Of a stretch of DNA of 11,180 nt, positions 4,228-11,180 are shown piece by piece. The translations under genes were made by a program, and so were the position numbers. The notes below the pieces were generated by a model that saw only the letters and a list, made by a program, of their open reading frames with translations, was not told the DNA's origin and ran no database searches. Positions within the stretch are counted from its first letter, which is position 1. Each line of letters begins with the position of its first letter. The DNA lies in assembly GCA_016291915.1 (NCBI GenBank), contig JAEEZP010000231.1:1-11180 (forward strand), written 5' to 3'. The stretch is from Prevotella sp. (GTDB lineage Bacteria > Bacteroidota > Bacteroidia > Bacteroidales > Bacteroidaceae).

Positions 4228-5498
4228 TCGTTGTCCGTCATCACCTCAATGAAATACACCTTAATATCTTTGTCGCTCCTGCTGTTGAAGTAAATACGGT
4301 TGCCGGCATGGTTATAGACCGGGTGGGGATGAGCATCTTGTCCCAGCCAGTCACTCTCATGCTTACACAGCGGGATCCATTTCAGGAGACCCTCTTCCCA
4401 CAGGGGTACCACGCGTGAGATATATTCCCCGTCTTTCTTATGAGGATCCGGTCCGTTGTCTGTACTGTTCTCACGGACGATGGCTATATCGTCGGCGAAT
4501 TTGAAATAGCCGTCACAACAGAGGATCTGCTGATGATCCATCGTGAAATGGCCGTAAGACTTATATTCCTCCGGCAAGGCTATCTCCCAGTATTGCCGGC
4601 TACGCAGGTCGTAACGCCCCACCATGGCCGGTCCGTCGGCATAGCCACCGTGATAGATAATGATATTCCCATCATCACTCCACATCTCATGACATACCCA
4701 GTCGGCTGCCTTCCGGGGATATCCCTTTGTGTCGCCTAAGGTATCTGTTCCTTCTGTGCGCACACGGATGATCTCATCTGTATGATGGTTGTATAGCCAG
4801 ATACGGCGGATGCCACAGTCACGGCAAGGCCACTCATGGTTGTACATGATGATTTCCGGGTCGGCGGGGTTGAACTGCACGTGGGTGATCCAGCAGAGGG
4901 GCACCTGTTTCTCATAGCTCAGGGCACCTGTGGCTGTATCATAGACACAGAGATAACTGTTCAGTTGTTCATCCTGCACACGCTGGTCGATATTGTATAT
5001 CGGTCGCTTGTCGAGTCCGCTGCCCTCCGTATCGGGATCATAGTCGAGGCATCTGCCGTCGGTCATCGGCACACACAGCCATCGCCCGTCGTCACTGACA
5101 TGGGTGAAGGCCGTCATCCTGTTGTCAGGCACGTGGTTGAGCACCACCACCTTCCCGTCGAGGCCCACCTTGCAGATACAGTCGTCTTGTATGAAATAGA
5201 TCACATCCCTTTTGCTGTCGAGTGACACGCTGGCCTTTCCCAGTCCTTCGTTGAGTGTCCCGTCGAAATACACATAACTCTTCAGGATCCCTTTCGTGTT
5301 ATGCGTGAGCTGACGCTCCTCACCTGTCGTAAGGTCTTTTACGAAGACGTTGGGATGCCCGTCACGGTTGCTGATGACATACAGTCGTCGGTCGTCGGCA
5401 CTCAGGGAAGAACAGGTGAAATACAACAGTTGGGTATCGTAATGCTCGTTTGCTGAGCATCCGCTGATCAATTGTCTTTGTCGGATGGTATGACTCAT
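4224..5498 (-). CDS. Oligogalacturonate lyase-like beta-propeller protein (PL22 type)
   Basis: Probably cleaves short unsaturated galacturonate oligomers from pectin in the cytoplasm. It has 424 residues and no signal peptide. The fold looks like a seven-bladed propeller: repeated blades such as LSADDRRLYVISNRDGHPNV (32-51) and VSDDGRWLCVPMTDGR (134-149). Family-type motifs follow: H206-V-QFNP-A-DP, MYNHEWP with H221, CHEMW with H270, and GQDAHPHP with Q387, H390 and H392. The Q-x2-H-x-H spacing matches the metal ligands I recall from the Yersinia enzyme (Q350, H353, H355), and an H221-like histidine fits the catalytic base. It is somewhat longer than the roughly 390 residues typical of the family. 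It is the last gene of the ribH-xth run, one base after the preceding stop codon. No pectin-use genes are nearby, so a different substrate is possible. Confidence 0.65.
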   Translation of the reverse strand: MSHTIRQRQLISGCSANEHYDTQLLYFTCSSLSADDRRLYVISNRDGHPNVFVKDLTTGEERQLTHNTKGILKSYVYFDGTLNEGLGKASVSLDSKRDVIYFIQDDCICKVGLDGKVVVLNHVPDNRMTAFTHVSDDGRWLCVPMTDGRCLDYDPDTEGSGLDKRPIYNIDQRVQDEQLNSYLCVYDTATGALSYEKQVPLCWITHVQFNPADPEIIMYNHEWPCRDCGIRRIWLYNHHTDEIIRVRTEGTDTLGDTKGYPRKAADWVCHEMWSDDGNIIIYHGGYADGPAMVGRYDLRSRQYWEIALPEEYKSYGHFTMDHQQILCCDGYFKFADDIAIVRENSTDNGPDPHKKDGEYISRVVPLWEEGLLKWIPLCKHESDWLGQDAHPHPVYNHAGNRIYFNSRSDKDIKVYFIEVMTDND

Positions 5499-5499
5499 A

Positions 5500-5880
5500 T
5501 CAGGCTCTTCTTAGGATGTTATAACTGTCGTTGAAATCCTTGGGATGGTTACCTAAGAATATAATATTCAGGAGGCAGTTGGCGGCCATCTCCTCATCTG
5601 TGAGGGTCACCCCTTTACTGCGTACGATATCTTTTCCCAACAACACATCCCAGTTGGCCTTGAAGTTGGAATCATGGGCTCCGAAATAACAGTCGCCGGA
5701 ACCATCCTCAATAAGCAGGTATTGAATCTGTTTGTTGGTCGGCGTATATCTCATGGTGGTCAGCATGTCGAAGGCCTGCTTGAACTCCTTGCGATGACGT
5801 TTGGCATTGGGGTACATAGCCACGACGGATGGGAACAACTCATCAAACTCGAATGATTGTAATAATTGGAACAGTTTCAT
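5500..5880 (-). CDS. Small DUF6557-like protein, function unknown
   Basis: A soluble 126-residue protein with no signal peptide or membrane segment, starting MKLFQLLQSFEFDELFP. From memory it resembles DUF6557 of Bacteroidales, but I hold that loosely. Visible features are a basic helix (AKRHRKEFKQAFDML, about 26-40), a central beta part YLLIEDGSGDCYFGAHD, and the segment GVTLTDEEMAANCLLNIIF leading to a C-terminus DFNDSYNILRRA. Immunity or SMI1-like proteins can look similar in size and acidity, but no toxin gene is near. It lies 24 bases after xth and ends one base before the lyase-like gene, so it is probably co-transcribed with both. Confidence 0.75.
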   Translation of the reverse strand: MKLFQLLQSFEFDELFPSVVAMYPNAKRHRKEFKQAFDMLTTMRYTPTNKQIQYLLIEDGSGDCYFGAHDSNFKANWDVLLGKDIVRSKGVTLTDEEMAANCLLNIIFLGNHPKDFNDSYNILRRA

Positions 5881-5904
5881 AGGTAAAGGGATAAAGGTGT
5901 TTGA

Positions 5905-6657
5905 TTATCGGATAACCACTTCCACGGGACAGTGGTCACTGCCATAGATCTCGGTATGTATCTTTGCGGAAACCAACCGTGGTTGTAAGCGCTCGGATAC
6001 GACAAAGTAGTCGATACGCCAGCCGGCATTCTTCTCACGGGCATGGAAACGGTAACTCCACCAAGAGTAGATATCGGTCTGGTCGGGGTAGAAATAACGG
6101 AAGGTATCTGTAAATCCTTCCTGTAGGAGTAAGGTGAATTTCTCACGCTCCTCATCGGTAAAACCGGCATTCTTACGGTTGCTCTTCGGGTTCTTCAGGT
6201 CGATCTCCTGGTGAGCCACATTCAGGTCACCGCAGATGATGACGGGCTTCTTCTGGTCCAGGCCCTTGACATATGCACGGAAATCGTCCTCCCACTGCAT
6301 GCGGTAGTCTAATCGCCGTAAGCCGTCTTGGGAATTGGGGGTATAGCATGTGACCAGGAAGAAATCGTCCATCTCCAAGGTGATCACACGTCCTTCATGG
6401 TCATGAACATCGATGCCGATGCCATAGGTGACGTTGAGGGGCTGATGACGGGTATAGATAGCTGTGCCGCTATATCCTTTCTTGTCAGCATAGTTCCAAA
6501 AACTATGAAAACCTTCAAACTGAAGGTCCAACTGTCCTGCTTGCATCTTTGTTTCTTGCAGACAGAAAAAGTCGGCATCCAACAGTTTGAAGGTCTCACT
6601 GAAACCTTTTGTCTCACAGGCACGAAGCCCGTTGACGTTCCATGATATAAGTTTCAT
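5905..6657 (-). CDS. xth: Exodeoxyribonuclease III / AP endonuclease
   Basis: Cuts DNA 5' of abasic sites and degrades 3' ends, in base-excision repair. It has 250 residues, complete. The exonuclease-endonuclease-phosphatase motifs are in order: SWNVNGLRA with N7, LQETK with E35 (metal ligand), YTPNS at 105-109 with the tyrosine that contacts the abasic site, GDLNVAH with D144 and N146, and a terminal GSDHCPVEV with D241 and H242 (the catalytic histidine). WWSYRFHAREKNAGWRIDY corresponds to the conserved DNA-binding loop and active-site Asp region. The start ATG lies 3 bases after the ribH stop, showing tight operon packing. This and nth are separate transcription units although both serve abasic-site repair. 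The symbol exoA is also used for this group. Confidence 0.96.
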   Translation of the reverse strand: MKLISWNVNGLRACETKGFSETFKLLDADFFCLQETKMQAGQLDLQFEGFHSFWNYADKKGYSGTAIYTRHQPLNVTYGIGIDVHDHEGRVITLEMDDFFLVTCYTPNSQDGLRRLDYRMQWEDDFRAYVKGLDQKKPVIICGDLNVAHQEIDLKNPKSNRKNAGFTDEEREKFTLLLQEGFTDTFRYFYPDQTDIYSWWSYRFHAREKNAGWRIDYFVVSERLQPRLVSAKIHTEIYGSDHCPVEVVIR

Positions 6658-6660
6658 TGC

Positions 6661-7137
6661 CTAAAACTTTGCCATCTTGATGGCAACGACGGCACACTCA
6701 TCTCCTTTATTACCTAAACAGCCACCGCTACGGTCTTTTGCCTGCTGCCAGTTGTCGGTTGTCAACAGTCCGTAAACCACAGGTATCTCACTGGTAGTAT
6801 TCAGACGGGCGATACCATAGGTTACCCCCTGGCAGATATAGTCGAAGTGAGGTGTCTCACCCCGTATCACACTACCGAGGATGATAATGGCATCATATCC
6901 ACCGTGGAGTGTCATCTGATGAGCTCCGTAAACGAGCTCAAAACTGCCGGGAACGGTCTTCACATGGATGTTCTCCGGTAGTGCCCCATGTTTCTCGAGG
7001 GTCTTGACAGTGCCTTCCAACAGCGCATCGGTAATCTCGGCGTTCCATTCTGCCACAACAATGCCGAAGCACATGTTACTCGCGTCGGGAACACTGGAAC
7101 TATCGTAATCAGAAAGATGATGTAATGCGGTTGCCAT
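6661..7137 (-). CDS. ribH: 6,7-dimethyl-8-ribityllumazine synthase
   Basis: Condenses 5-amino-6-ribitylaminouracil with 3,4-dihydroxy-2-butanone 4-phosphate to give the direct precursor of riboflavin. It has 158 residues, usual for the family. Substrate-pocket motifs are visible: AEWN (29-32), the VPGSFEL loop (62-68), GSVIRGETPHFDYI (88-101) with the proton-transferring H97, GLLTTDNWQQA (123-133) with R136 just after, and GGCLGNKG (138-145). The C-terminus ECAVVAIKMAKF is the usual helix. No other riboflavin gene is in the window and no FMN riboswitch is visible upstream. It is the second gene of the run that starts with the TPR membrane protein, 11 bases after that gene's stop. Confidence 0.96.
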   Translation of the reverse strand: MATALHHLSDYDSSSVPDASNMCFGIVVAEWNAEITDALLEGTVKTLEKHGALPENIHVKTVPGSFELVYGAHQMTLHGGYDAIIILGSVIRGETPHFDYICQGVTYGIARLNTTSEIPVVYGLLTTDNWQQAKDRSGGCLGNKGDECAVVAIKMAKF

Positions 7138-7148
7138 TCAAGTATGAG

Positions 7149-7832
7149 TTATTCTGTTACGCGCTCGATGTATTTATCAATTTCCTGCATCACAGGAGAG
7201 TTGACATACTTCTTCTTGATATCTTTGTAGATAGAGAGAGCCTCTGCTTTCTTACCCTGGCTTTCCAGGATCTCAGCAGCCTGGATGAGGAAGGTAGGAG
7301 ACAGACTGTTGTTTGCTCCGTCAGCGGCCTGGCTGTCAGCCATCTTAGCGGCCTTCTTCAGGTTAGACACAGCCTTGTCGAGCTGCTTCACATGCGCATA
7401 GGCATTGCCTAAGGCAGCCACAGCGGCAGGACTGATCATACTGTCATCCTCTGGTGAGTAAGCATCGAGGAACTTAACGGCCTCTTCCCACTTGCCGAGG
7501 TTTGCCTGACACAGACCGGCATAGAGATTAGCCAGATTACCGGCAGCTGTACTGCTATAATCTTTTGCGATCTTTGCAAAACCAACGAATCCCAGGCTGT
7601 CACCCTTCAGGGCCATCTCATAGTTCTCGTTGGCGAAATACTCCTGACCTTTAGCAAGAGCAGTGCTGGCCTTATCCTGACGGGGCTCTGCCACGTAGTT
7701 CTTATACAGGATGATACCGGCGATAATCACGATCAATGCTACTACAGCAATGGTAATTGCTTTCTTGTACTTCAGCAGGAAAGCCTCTTGTTTGTTGAGA
7801 TTCTCAACATTTTTTTCTTTAACGTTTGCCAT
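7149..7832 (-). CDS. Membrane-anchored TPR protein (YfgM-like)
   Basis: A 227-residue protein with a short basic cytoplasmic end, one membrane helix at about 26-43 (ITIAVVALIVIIAGIILY), and a periplasmic part of tetratricopeptide-type helix pairs. Recognisable repeats are NLANLYAGLCQANLGKWEEAVKFL (about 99-122), AVAALGNAYAHVKQLDKAVSNLKKA and AAEILESQGKKAEALSIYKDI near the C-terminus. This layout is that of YfgM-like proteins, which act as periplasmic chaperone helpers in enterobacteria. The same role here is inference. It is the first gene of a probable five-gene operon (TPR, ribH, xth, DUF6557-like, PL22-like) and has its own -7 box. Confidence 0.88.
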   Translation of the reverse strand: MANVKEKNVENLNKQEAFLLKYKKAITIAVVALIVIIAGIILYKNYVAEPRQDKASTALAKGQEYFANENYEMALKGDSLGFVGFAKIAKDYSSTAAGNLANLYAGLCQANLGKWEEAVKFLDAYSPEDDSMISPAAVAALGNAYAHVKQLDKAVSNLKKAAKMADSQAADGANNSLSPTFLIQAAEILESQGKKAEALSIYKDIKKKYVNSPVMQEIDKYIERVTE

Positions 7833-7880
7833 TTTTTTATTTTGTTATTTCAATTATTCTCGATTTTCCCTAATAGGCTG

Positions 7881-7888
7881 CAAAATTA
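7881..7888 (-). promoter_or_regulatory. Probable promoter of the TPR-ribH operon, -7 box TAATTTTG
   Basis: Minus-strand TAATTTTG (7888-7881) followed by CAG matches TAnnTTTG. The region 19-20 bases upstream has only TTC-like sequence. It would give a leader of about 42 bases before the ATG at 7832. It lies back to back with the recF promoter inside a 171-base divergent intergenic region. Confidence 0.65.
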
Positions 7889-7983
7889 CGCATTTTATTG
7901 CAGATACTGAAATTTATTACCTTTTTTTTTCGTTTTTCTATGACAAAGTCCTTATCACCCATGTTGTTTTATTAAAAAAATAG

Positions 7984-7991
7984 TATCTTTG
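7984..7991 (+). promoter_or_regulatory. Probable recF promoter, -7 box TATCTTTG
   Basis: TATCTTTG matches TAnnTTTG. A TTG at 7964-7966 lies 17 bases upstream, slightly short of the ideal 19. An A/T-rich stretch precedes it (T-run near 7922-7930, A-run near 7974-7980). The box overlaps the in-frame TTG at 7989-7991, which therefore cannot be the recF start. The ATG at 8004 would have a leader of only about 5-8 bases. Confidence 0.65.
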
Positions 7992-8003
7992 CAAGTTGAA
8001 GAT

Positions 8004-9173
8004 ATGATATTACAGAAGATTTCCATCATCAATTACAAGAATATCCGGGAGACCTCGTTGACGTTATCTCCCAAGATGAACTGCCTCATTGGTTTCAATG
8101 GGGCGGGGAAGACCAATTTCCTGGATGCGGTCTATTATCTCTCCTTTTGCAGAAGTGCTTATCACTCGTTGGATTCGCAGGTGTTGATGCATGGTGAGGA
8201 TTTCTTTGTCCTTGAGGGAGAATATTCCCATGACGGGCAGCAGGAGGATTGTCAGGAGGTGATCTACTGTGGCATGAAGCGAGGCACGAAGAAGCATTTC
8301 AAGCGTAACAAGAAAGAGTACAAGCGGTTGTCGGAACATATCGGGCTGATCCCTTTGGTCTTTGTCTCTCCTGCAGATATCGTGCTCATAGAAGGCAGTA
8401 GTGAGGAGCGTCGGAAACTGATGGATATGGTGATCTCCCAGTATGACAATACATATATGGAGACGCTGAATCGCTATAATAAGGCATTGTTACAGCGTAA
8501 CACCCTGTTGAAGATGGAAGAGGAGCCTGACATAGCGCTCTTACAGTTGTGGGAAGAGCAGATGGCCGAGGAAGGGGAGAAGATCTATCAGAAGCGGAAG
8601 GCTTTTGTGGAAGAACTGATACCTATCTTCCAGGAGATCTATCATTATGTGTCCACCGACAAGGAGCAGGTCTCTCTTCAGTATCTCTCTCATTGTCAGC
8701 GTGGTCCGCTTCTGGAGGTTATCCAGCGTGACCGTATGAAGGACAGGATTATGGGGTATTCCCTGCATGGTGTTCACCGGGATGACCTGGAGATGTTGCT
8801 GGATGGTTATCCCCTGAAACGGGAAGGCAGTCAGGGTCAGCATAAGACCTTCCTGATAGCCTTGAAACTGGCTCAGTTCCGTTTTCTCAAGCGAACGAGT
8901 GCCCACACCCTTCCCCTGTTGTTGTTGGATGATATCTTCGATAAGTTGGATGCCCAGCGTGTAGAACAGATCGTCAAACTGGTATCCAGTGAGGAATATG
9001 GTCAGATTTTCGTTTCGGATACCAACCGTGAGCATCTCGATACCATCCTGTCGGGCAGTGGTTTCGACTATAAGTTATTCCATGTGACTGAGGGTGAGAT
9101 CAAGGAGATCTCCTCTGAGCAGGCTAAGGAAGACGAACGATTAGCGGAAGGAAAGGAGGTAGCGGATGTTTAA
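8004..9173 (+). CDS. recF: DNA replication and repair protein RecF
   Basis: An SMC-like ATPase that binds single-strand gap junctions and helps load RecA with RecO and RecR. It has 389 residues from the ATG at 8004. The Walker A motif GFNGAGKT lies at 30-37, followed by NFLDAVYYLSF. The RecF motif GVHRDDLE is at 256-263 (usually GPHRDDL, so the proline is replaced by valine). The ABC-type signature GSQGQHKT lies near 275-282 and Walker B LPLLLLDDIFDKLD at 303-316. The acidic C-terminal tail (SSEQAKEDERLAEGKEVADV) is longer than in many homologues and overlaps the next gene. dnaA and dnaN, the usual neighbours in other phyla, are absent, which is normal for Bacteroidales. Confidence 0.96.
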   Translation: MILQKISIINYKNIRETSLTLSPKMNCLIGFNGAGKTNFLDAVYYLSFCRSAYHSLDSQVLMHGEDFFVLEGEYSHDGQQEDCQEVIYCGMKRGTKKHFKRNKKEYKRLSEHIGLIPLVFVSPADIVLIEGSSEERRKLMDMVISQYDNTYMETLNRYNKALLQRNTLLKMEEEPDIALLQLWEEQMAEEGEKIYQKRKAFVEELIPIFQEIYHYVSTDKEQVSLQYLSHCQRGPLLEVIQRDRMKDRIMGYSLHGVHRDDLEMLLDGYPLKREGSQGQHKTFLIALKLAQFRFLKRTSAHTLPLLLLDDIFDKLDAQRVEQIVKLVSSEEYGQIFVSDTNREHLDTILSGSGFDYKLFHVTEGEIKEISSEQAKEDERLAEGKEVADV

Positions 9174-9456
9174 GCGAAATGTGATTCCACTCAGTGAGGT
9201 CTTACAGCGGTTCCTGCGTGATAATGGTCTGGAGACACCTTTGCAGCAGAAACGCCTCATCGATTCCTGGGAGAAAATTGCCGGGAAGGCTGTGGCCCGT
9301 TATACACAGGAGAAGTTCATCCGAAACCAGACCCTTTTTGTGAAGATCTCCAATCCCGCTTTACGGGCTGATCTCTCGATGATGCGGGAAGAACTGATGA
9401 ACCGTCTTAACCAAGAGGTAGGAAGCCGGCTCATCACCGAGATCCGTTTTTATTGA
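9166..9456 (+). CDS. DUF721 / DciA-like protein
   Basis: A 96-residue protein of the DUF721 family, whose better studied members (DciA) help load the replicative helicase DnaB in bacteria that lack DnaC. Visible family features are VLQRFLRDNGLETPLQQKR (helical start), SWEKIAGKAVARYTQ, the strand TLFVKISNPALRADLSMMR and a final NRLNQEVGSRLITEIRF. The ATG overlaps the recF stop by 8 bases, so the two are translationally coupled. It ends 18 bases from the convergent cyclo-ligase gene, with no terminator hairpin between them. That it loads helicase in this organism is inference from the family. Confidence 0.88.
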   Translation: MFKRNVIPLSEVLQRFLRDNGLETPLQQKRLIDSWEKIAGKAVARYTQEKFIRNQTLFVKISNPALRADLSMMREELMNRLNQEVGSRLITEIRFY

Positions 9457-9474
9457 GGATCCCTTAGTGGTTGA

Positions 9475-10005
9475 TCAGAGCACCTCATCAACCTTGATGT
9501 CGTTGGCATCTGCGGGGATGCCCGGCATCTTCTGAAAATCAAAGCATACCCCTATCTTATAAGCATCAGGAAGGAGAGGCAGAAAACGGTCGTAATAGCC
9601 TTTCCCGCGTCCTAAACGGTTACAACGGGAGTCGAAGCCCATGCCGGGGACGATGGCCACCTCTATCTGTGAGTAGTCGGTGAAGGTCTTTCCTATAGGT
9701 TCCATGATATGAAAGAATCCACCCACCAGATCTTTCGGTCCTTCATAACAACGTAGTTCCATCTCTGTATCGCTGATAACAGCGGGCAGCAGGACCTTCT
9801 TCCCTGCCTTCACCAGTTGGTCGATGGTATCGTGGGTATCCACCTCGTCATCCAGTGAATAGTACATCATGATGGTGGAACAGTTCTTTACCCTGGGATG
9901 AACCATCATCCGTCGCATGATGGTTACCGACATTTCCTTCAACTCCTGTGGCGTGAAATGTCCTTTCTGCATGCGGATGAAATTACGCAGTTCTTTCTTG
10001 TTCAT
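9475..10005 (-). CDS. 5-formyltetrahydrofolate cyclo-ligase
   Basis: Converts 5-formyl-THF to 5,10-methenyl-THF using ATP, recovering folate from an inactive storage form. It has 176 residues. Family motifs are the basic N-terminus MNKKELRNFIRMQK, YYSLDDEVDT (48-57), LLPAV (72-76) and the nucleotide/phosphate loop PGMGFDSRCNRLGRGKGYYDR spanning 120-140. The C-terminus ends at DIKVDEVL, a few residues shorter than many homologues that continue past VDEVIT, but the core is complete. Its start lies inside the 3' end of the S41 protease gene (23-base overlap), so the pair is translationally coupled. Names in use are fau, ygfA and MTHFS. Confidence 0.94.
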   Translation of the reverse strand: MNKKELRNFIRMQKGHFTPQELKEMSVTIMRRMMVHPRVKNCSTIMMYYSLDDEVDTHDTIDQLVKAGKKVLLPAVISDTEMELRCYEGPKDLVGGFFHIMEPIGKTFTDYSQIEVAIVPGMGFDSRCNRLGRGKGYYDRFLPLLPDAYKIGVCFDFQKMPGIPADANDIKVDEVL

Positions 10006-11180
10006 GCTTCTTGGGGAATGCTTCGTTCTTTTTGAAGACGTCTAATGACTTGAAGATGACAGGATCATCCAAGTTCAGATATTGTATCCAGGCATCCTCG
10101 TCCATGATGTTGTAGATAATACGACTGTGTATATATCGTTGCAGGAGAGTATGACTCTTCTGTATCATCAGGTTCCGGCGTTGCAAACCGAGCTTGTCGG
10201 CATAGGTGGCAAACTTATCTATCAGATTCTGTTTTACCAGATAGGCAGACAGCTCTTTCATACTCTTGAAAGTACTGAGTTTCTGACGGTTCTCATCCGT
10301 ATATTTAAAGGCATATTGCAGAATCAGTCCACTCATGCTGGCCTGTCGATAGTAGGATGTCACGCCCAAAGTGTCTTCCGGCACGAAGAAATCAGGGGTG
10401 ATACCACCACCTCCATATACCGTCCTACCGTTAGCAGTATGATATTCCGGTCCGGTATGTTTGATGCTGTCTTCCGAGAAGAACTCCCCATGTTGGTAAC
10501 GTTCCAACAGGTCTTCACCATAGTTCTTGCTGCCTGGCTCGTACGGCTTTTGGATACAACGTCCTGACGGCGTGTAATAACGGGCGATGGTAAGACGGAT
10601 CATACTACCGTCGGGGAAGCCGATCTGCTGTTGTACCAGTCCTTTTCCGAAGGAACGTCGTCCGATGATCGTTGCCCTGTCGTTATCCTGCATAGCCCCG
10701 GCGAAGATCTCTGAGGCTGAAGCACTTACCTCATTGATAAGTACCACCAACGGTATGCGCTGATAACTGCCCCGGCCGTCACTCCGGAAGTTCTGCCTCG
10801 GGGCTTTCCGTCCTTCCGTATAGGTGATGAGCTTATCTTTGGGAAGGAATTCATTAGCGATCTGAACGGCGGAGTGGAGATAACCGCCGGTATTGTCACG
10901 CAGGTCGATGATAAGGTTCTTGAAATTCTCCTGTGACAGTTGTGCCAAGGCGATAAGTACCTCAGGATAAGTGTTCTCTCCGAAACTCTTAATACGGATA
11001 TACCCTGTGTTCTCGTCAACCATATATGTGGCCGAAACACTCCTGGTGGGTATCTCTCCACGGGTGACGGTAAACAGTTTCTCTTTCTTGTCACCAAAAC
11101 GGAGTACACCGATCTTCACTTTGGTATCCTTCGGTCCTTTCAAACGATGTTGTGCCTCTTCATTGGTAACCTTCTTGCCA
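9983..11180 (-). CDS. S41 C-terminal processing protease (5' end outside window)
   Basis: A serine protease of the Ctp/Prc family, normally exported and acting in the periplasm on protein C-termini. The frame is open to the right edge, so 398 C-terminal residues are visible and the signal peptide and the front of the PDZ domain are missing. Visible parts in order are the end of PDZ (LKGPKDTKVKIGVLR), the protease core with LIIDLRDNTGGYL, the nucleophile serine in SASASEIFAGAMQD and, 25 residues later, the catalytic lysine in SFGKGLVQ (S154 and K179 of the visible part, same spacing as S452/K477 of E. coli Prc). YYTPSGRCIQKPY and GGGGITPDFFVPED follow. A helical tail of about 130 residues is typical of Bacteroidales members. 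The TTG at 11143 is internal and is not the start. Confidence 0.95.
   Translation of the reverse strand, partial: GKKVTNEEAQHRLKGPKDTKVKIGVLRFGDKKEKLFTVTRGEIPTRSVSATYMVDENTGYIRIKSFGENTYPEVLIALAQLSQENFKNLIIDLRDNTGGYLHSAVQIANEFLPKDKLITYTEGRKAPRQNFRSDGRGSYQRIPLVVLINEVSASASEIFAGAMQDNDRATIIGRRSFGKGLVQQQIGFPDGSMIRLTIARYYTPSGRCIQKPYEPGSKNYGEDLLERYQHGEFFSEDSIKHTGPEYHTANGRTVYGGGGITPDFFVPEDTLGVTSYYRQASMSGLILQYAFKYTDENRQKLSTFKSMKELSAYLVKQNLIDKFATYADKLGLQRRNLMIQKSHTLLQRYIHSRIIYNIMDEDAWIQYLNLDDPVIFKSLDVFKKNEAFPKKHEQERTA

Noticed and set aside
1278..6657. A dedicated base-excision repair cluster of nth and xth
   Set aside because: The two genes are 4 kb apart on opposite strands with unrelated genes and separate promoters between them. 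Their closeness is probably chance.
7989..8003. TTG start for recF, giving five extra residues
   Set aside because: The TTG is part of the -7 box TATCTTTG, so it would not be in the transcript. The ATG at 8004 also fits the usual RecF N-terminus (MILQKISIINYKN).
9457..9474. Terminator between the DUF721-like and cyclo-ligase genes
   Set aside because: Only 18 bases separate the stops, with no stem-loop or T-run.
11141..11143. TTG at 11143 as the start of the S41 protease
   Set aside because: The frame continues to the window edge with PDZ-like sequence, and the protease would lack its signal peptide. It is a gene cut by the window.

Overview
The window looks like a chromosomal piece of a member of the Bacteroidales, probably Prevotellaceae. 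The evidence is the promoter type (a -7 box TAnnTTTG, in two cases with a TTTG box exactly 19 bases upstream), families that are largely confined to this order (DUF4230, DUF4738, a DUF6557-like protein), and the gene order ribH / TPR protein / recF / DUF721 / 5-formyl-THF cyclo-ligase / S41 protease, which I recall as conserved in Bacteroides and Prevotella. No phage, conjugation, CRISPR, tRNA or rRNA gene is visible. Most of the window is housekeeping DNA. The unusual material lies in two non-coding stretches.

Layout. (1) Positions 1-1277 hold no convincing gene except a doubtful stub at the left edge. From about 149 to 1033 lies a composite palindromic repeat: two inverted arms of about 225 bases (325-549 and 763-987, roughly 85% identical by eye) around a centre of small hairpins. 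It is followed by 16 exact-length units of an 8-bp tandem repeat (1053-1180) and a 20-base sequence that recurs inverted at 3431-3450. (2) nth (endonuclease III) on the plus strand converges on two overlapping minus-strand genes for paralogous DUF4230 proteins, one a lipoprotein and one with a single membrane helix. (3) A divergent intergenic region (3327-3645) carries two textbook Bacteroidales promoters and, between them, a perfect 29-bp stem with a 4-base loop. (4) A DUF4738-like lipoprotein gene on plus meets, stop codon on stop codon, a minus-strand run of five closely spaced genes: TPR membrane protein, ribH, xth (exonuclease III), a DUF6557-like protein and a PL22-type oligogalacturonate-lyase-like beta-propeller. 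(5) recF and a DUF721/DciA-like gene run divergently on plus, overlapping by 8 bases. (6) On minus, the C-terminal part of an S41 processing protease runs in from the right edge and overlaps the start of the 5-formyltetrahydrofolate cyclo-ligase gene by 23 bases.

Functions that can be named are base-excision repair (nth, xth), recombinational gap repair (recF), riboflavin synthesis (ribH), folate metabolism (cyclo-ligase), envelope proteolysis (S41 protease) and probably breakdown of unsaturated pectin fragments (PL22-like). I see no complete new biological system. The best candidates for undescribed biology are the composite palindromic element at 149-1033 and the 3431-3510 hairpin family, both probably non-autonomous repeats whose mobilising enzyme is not in this window.
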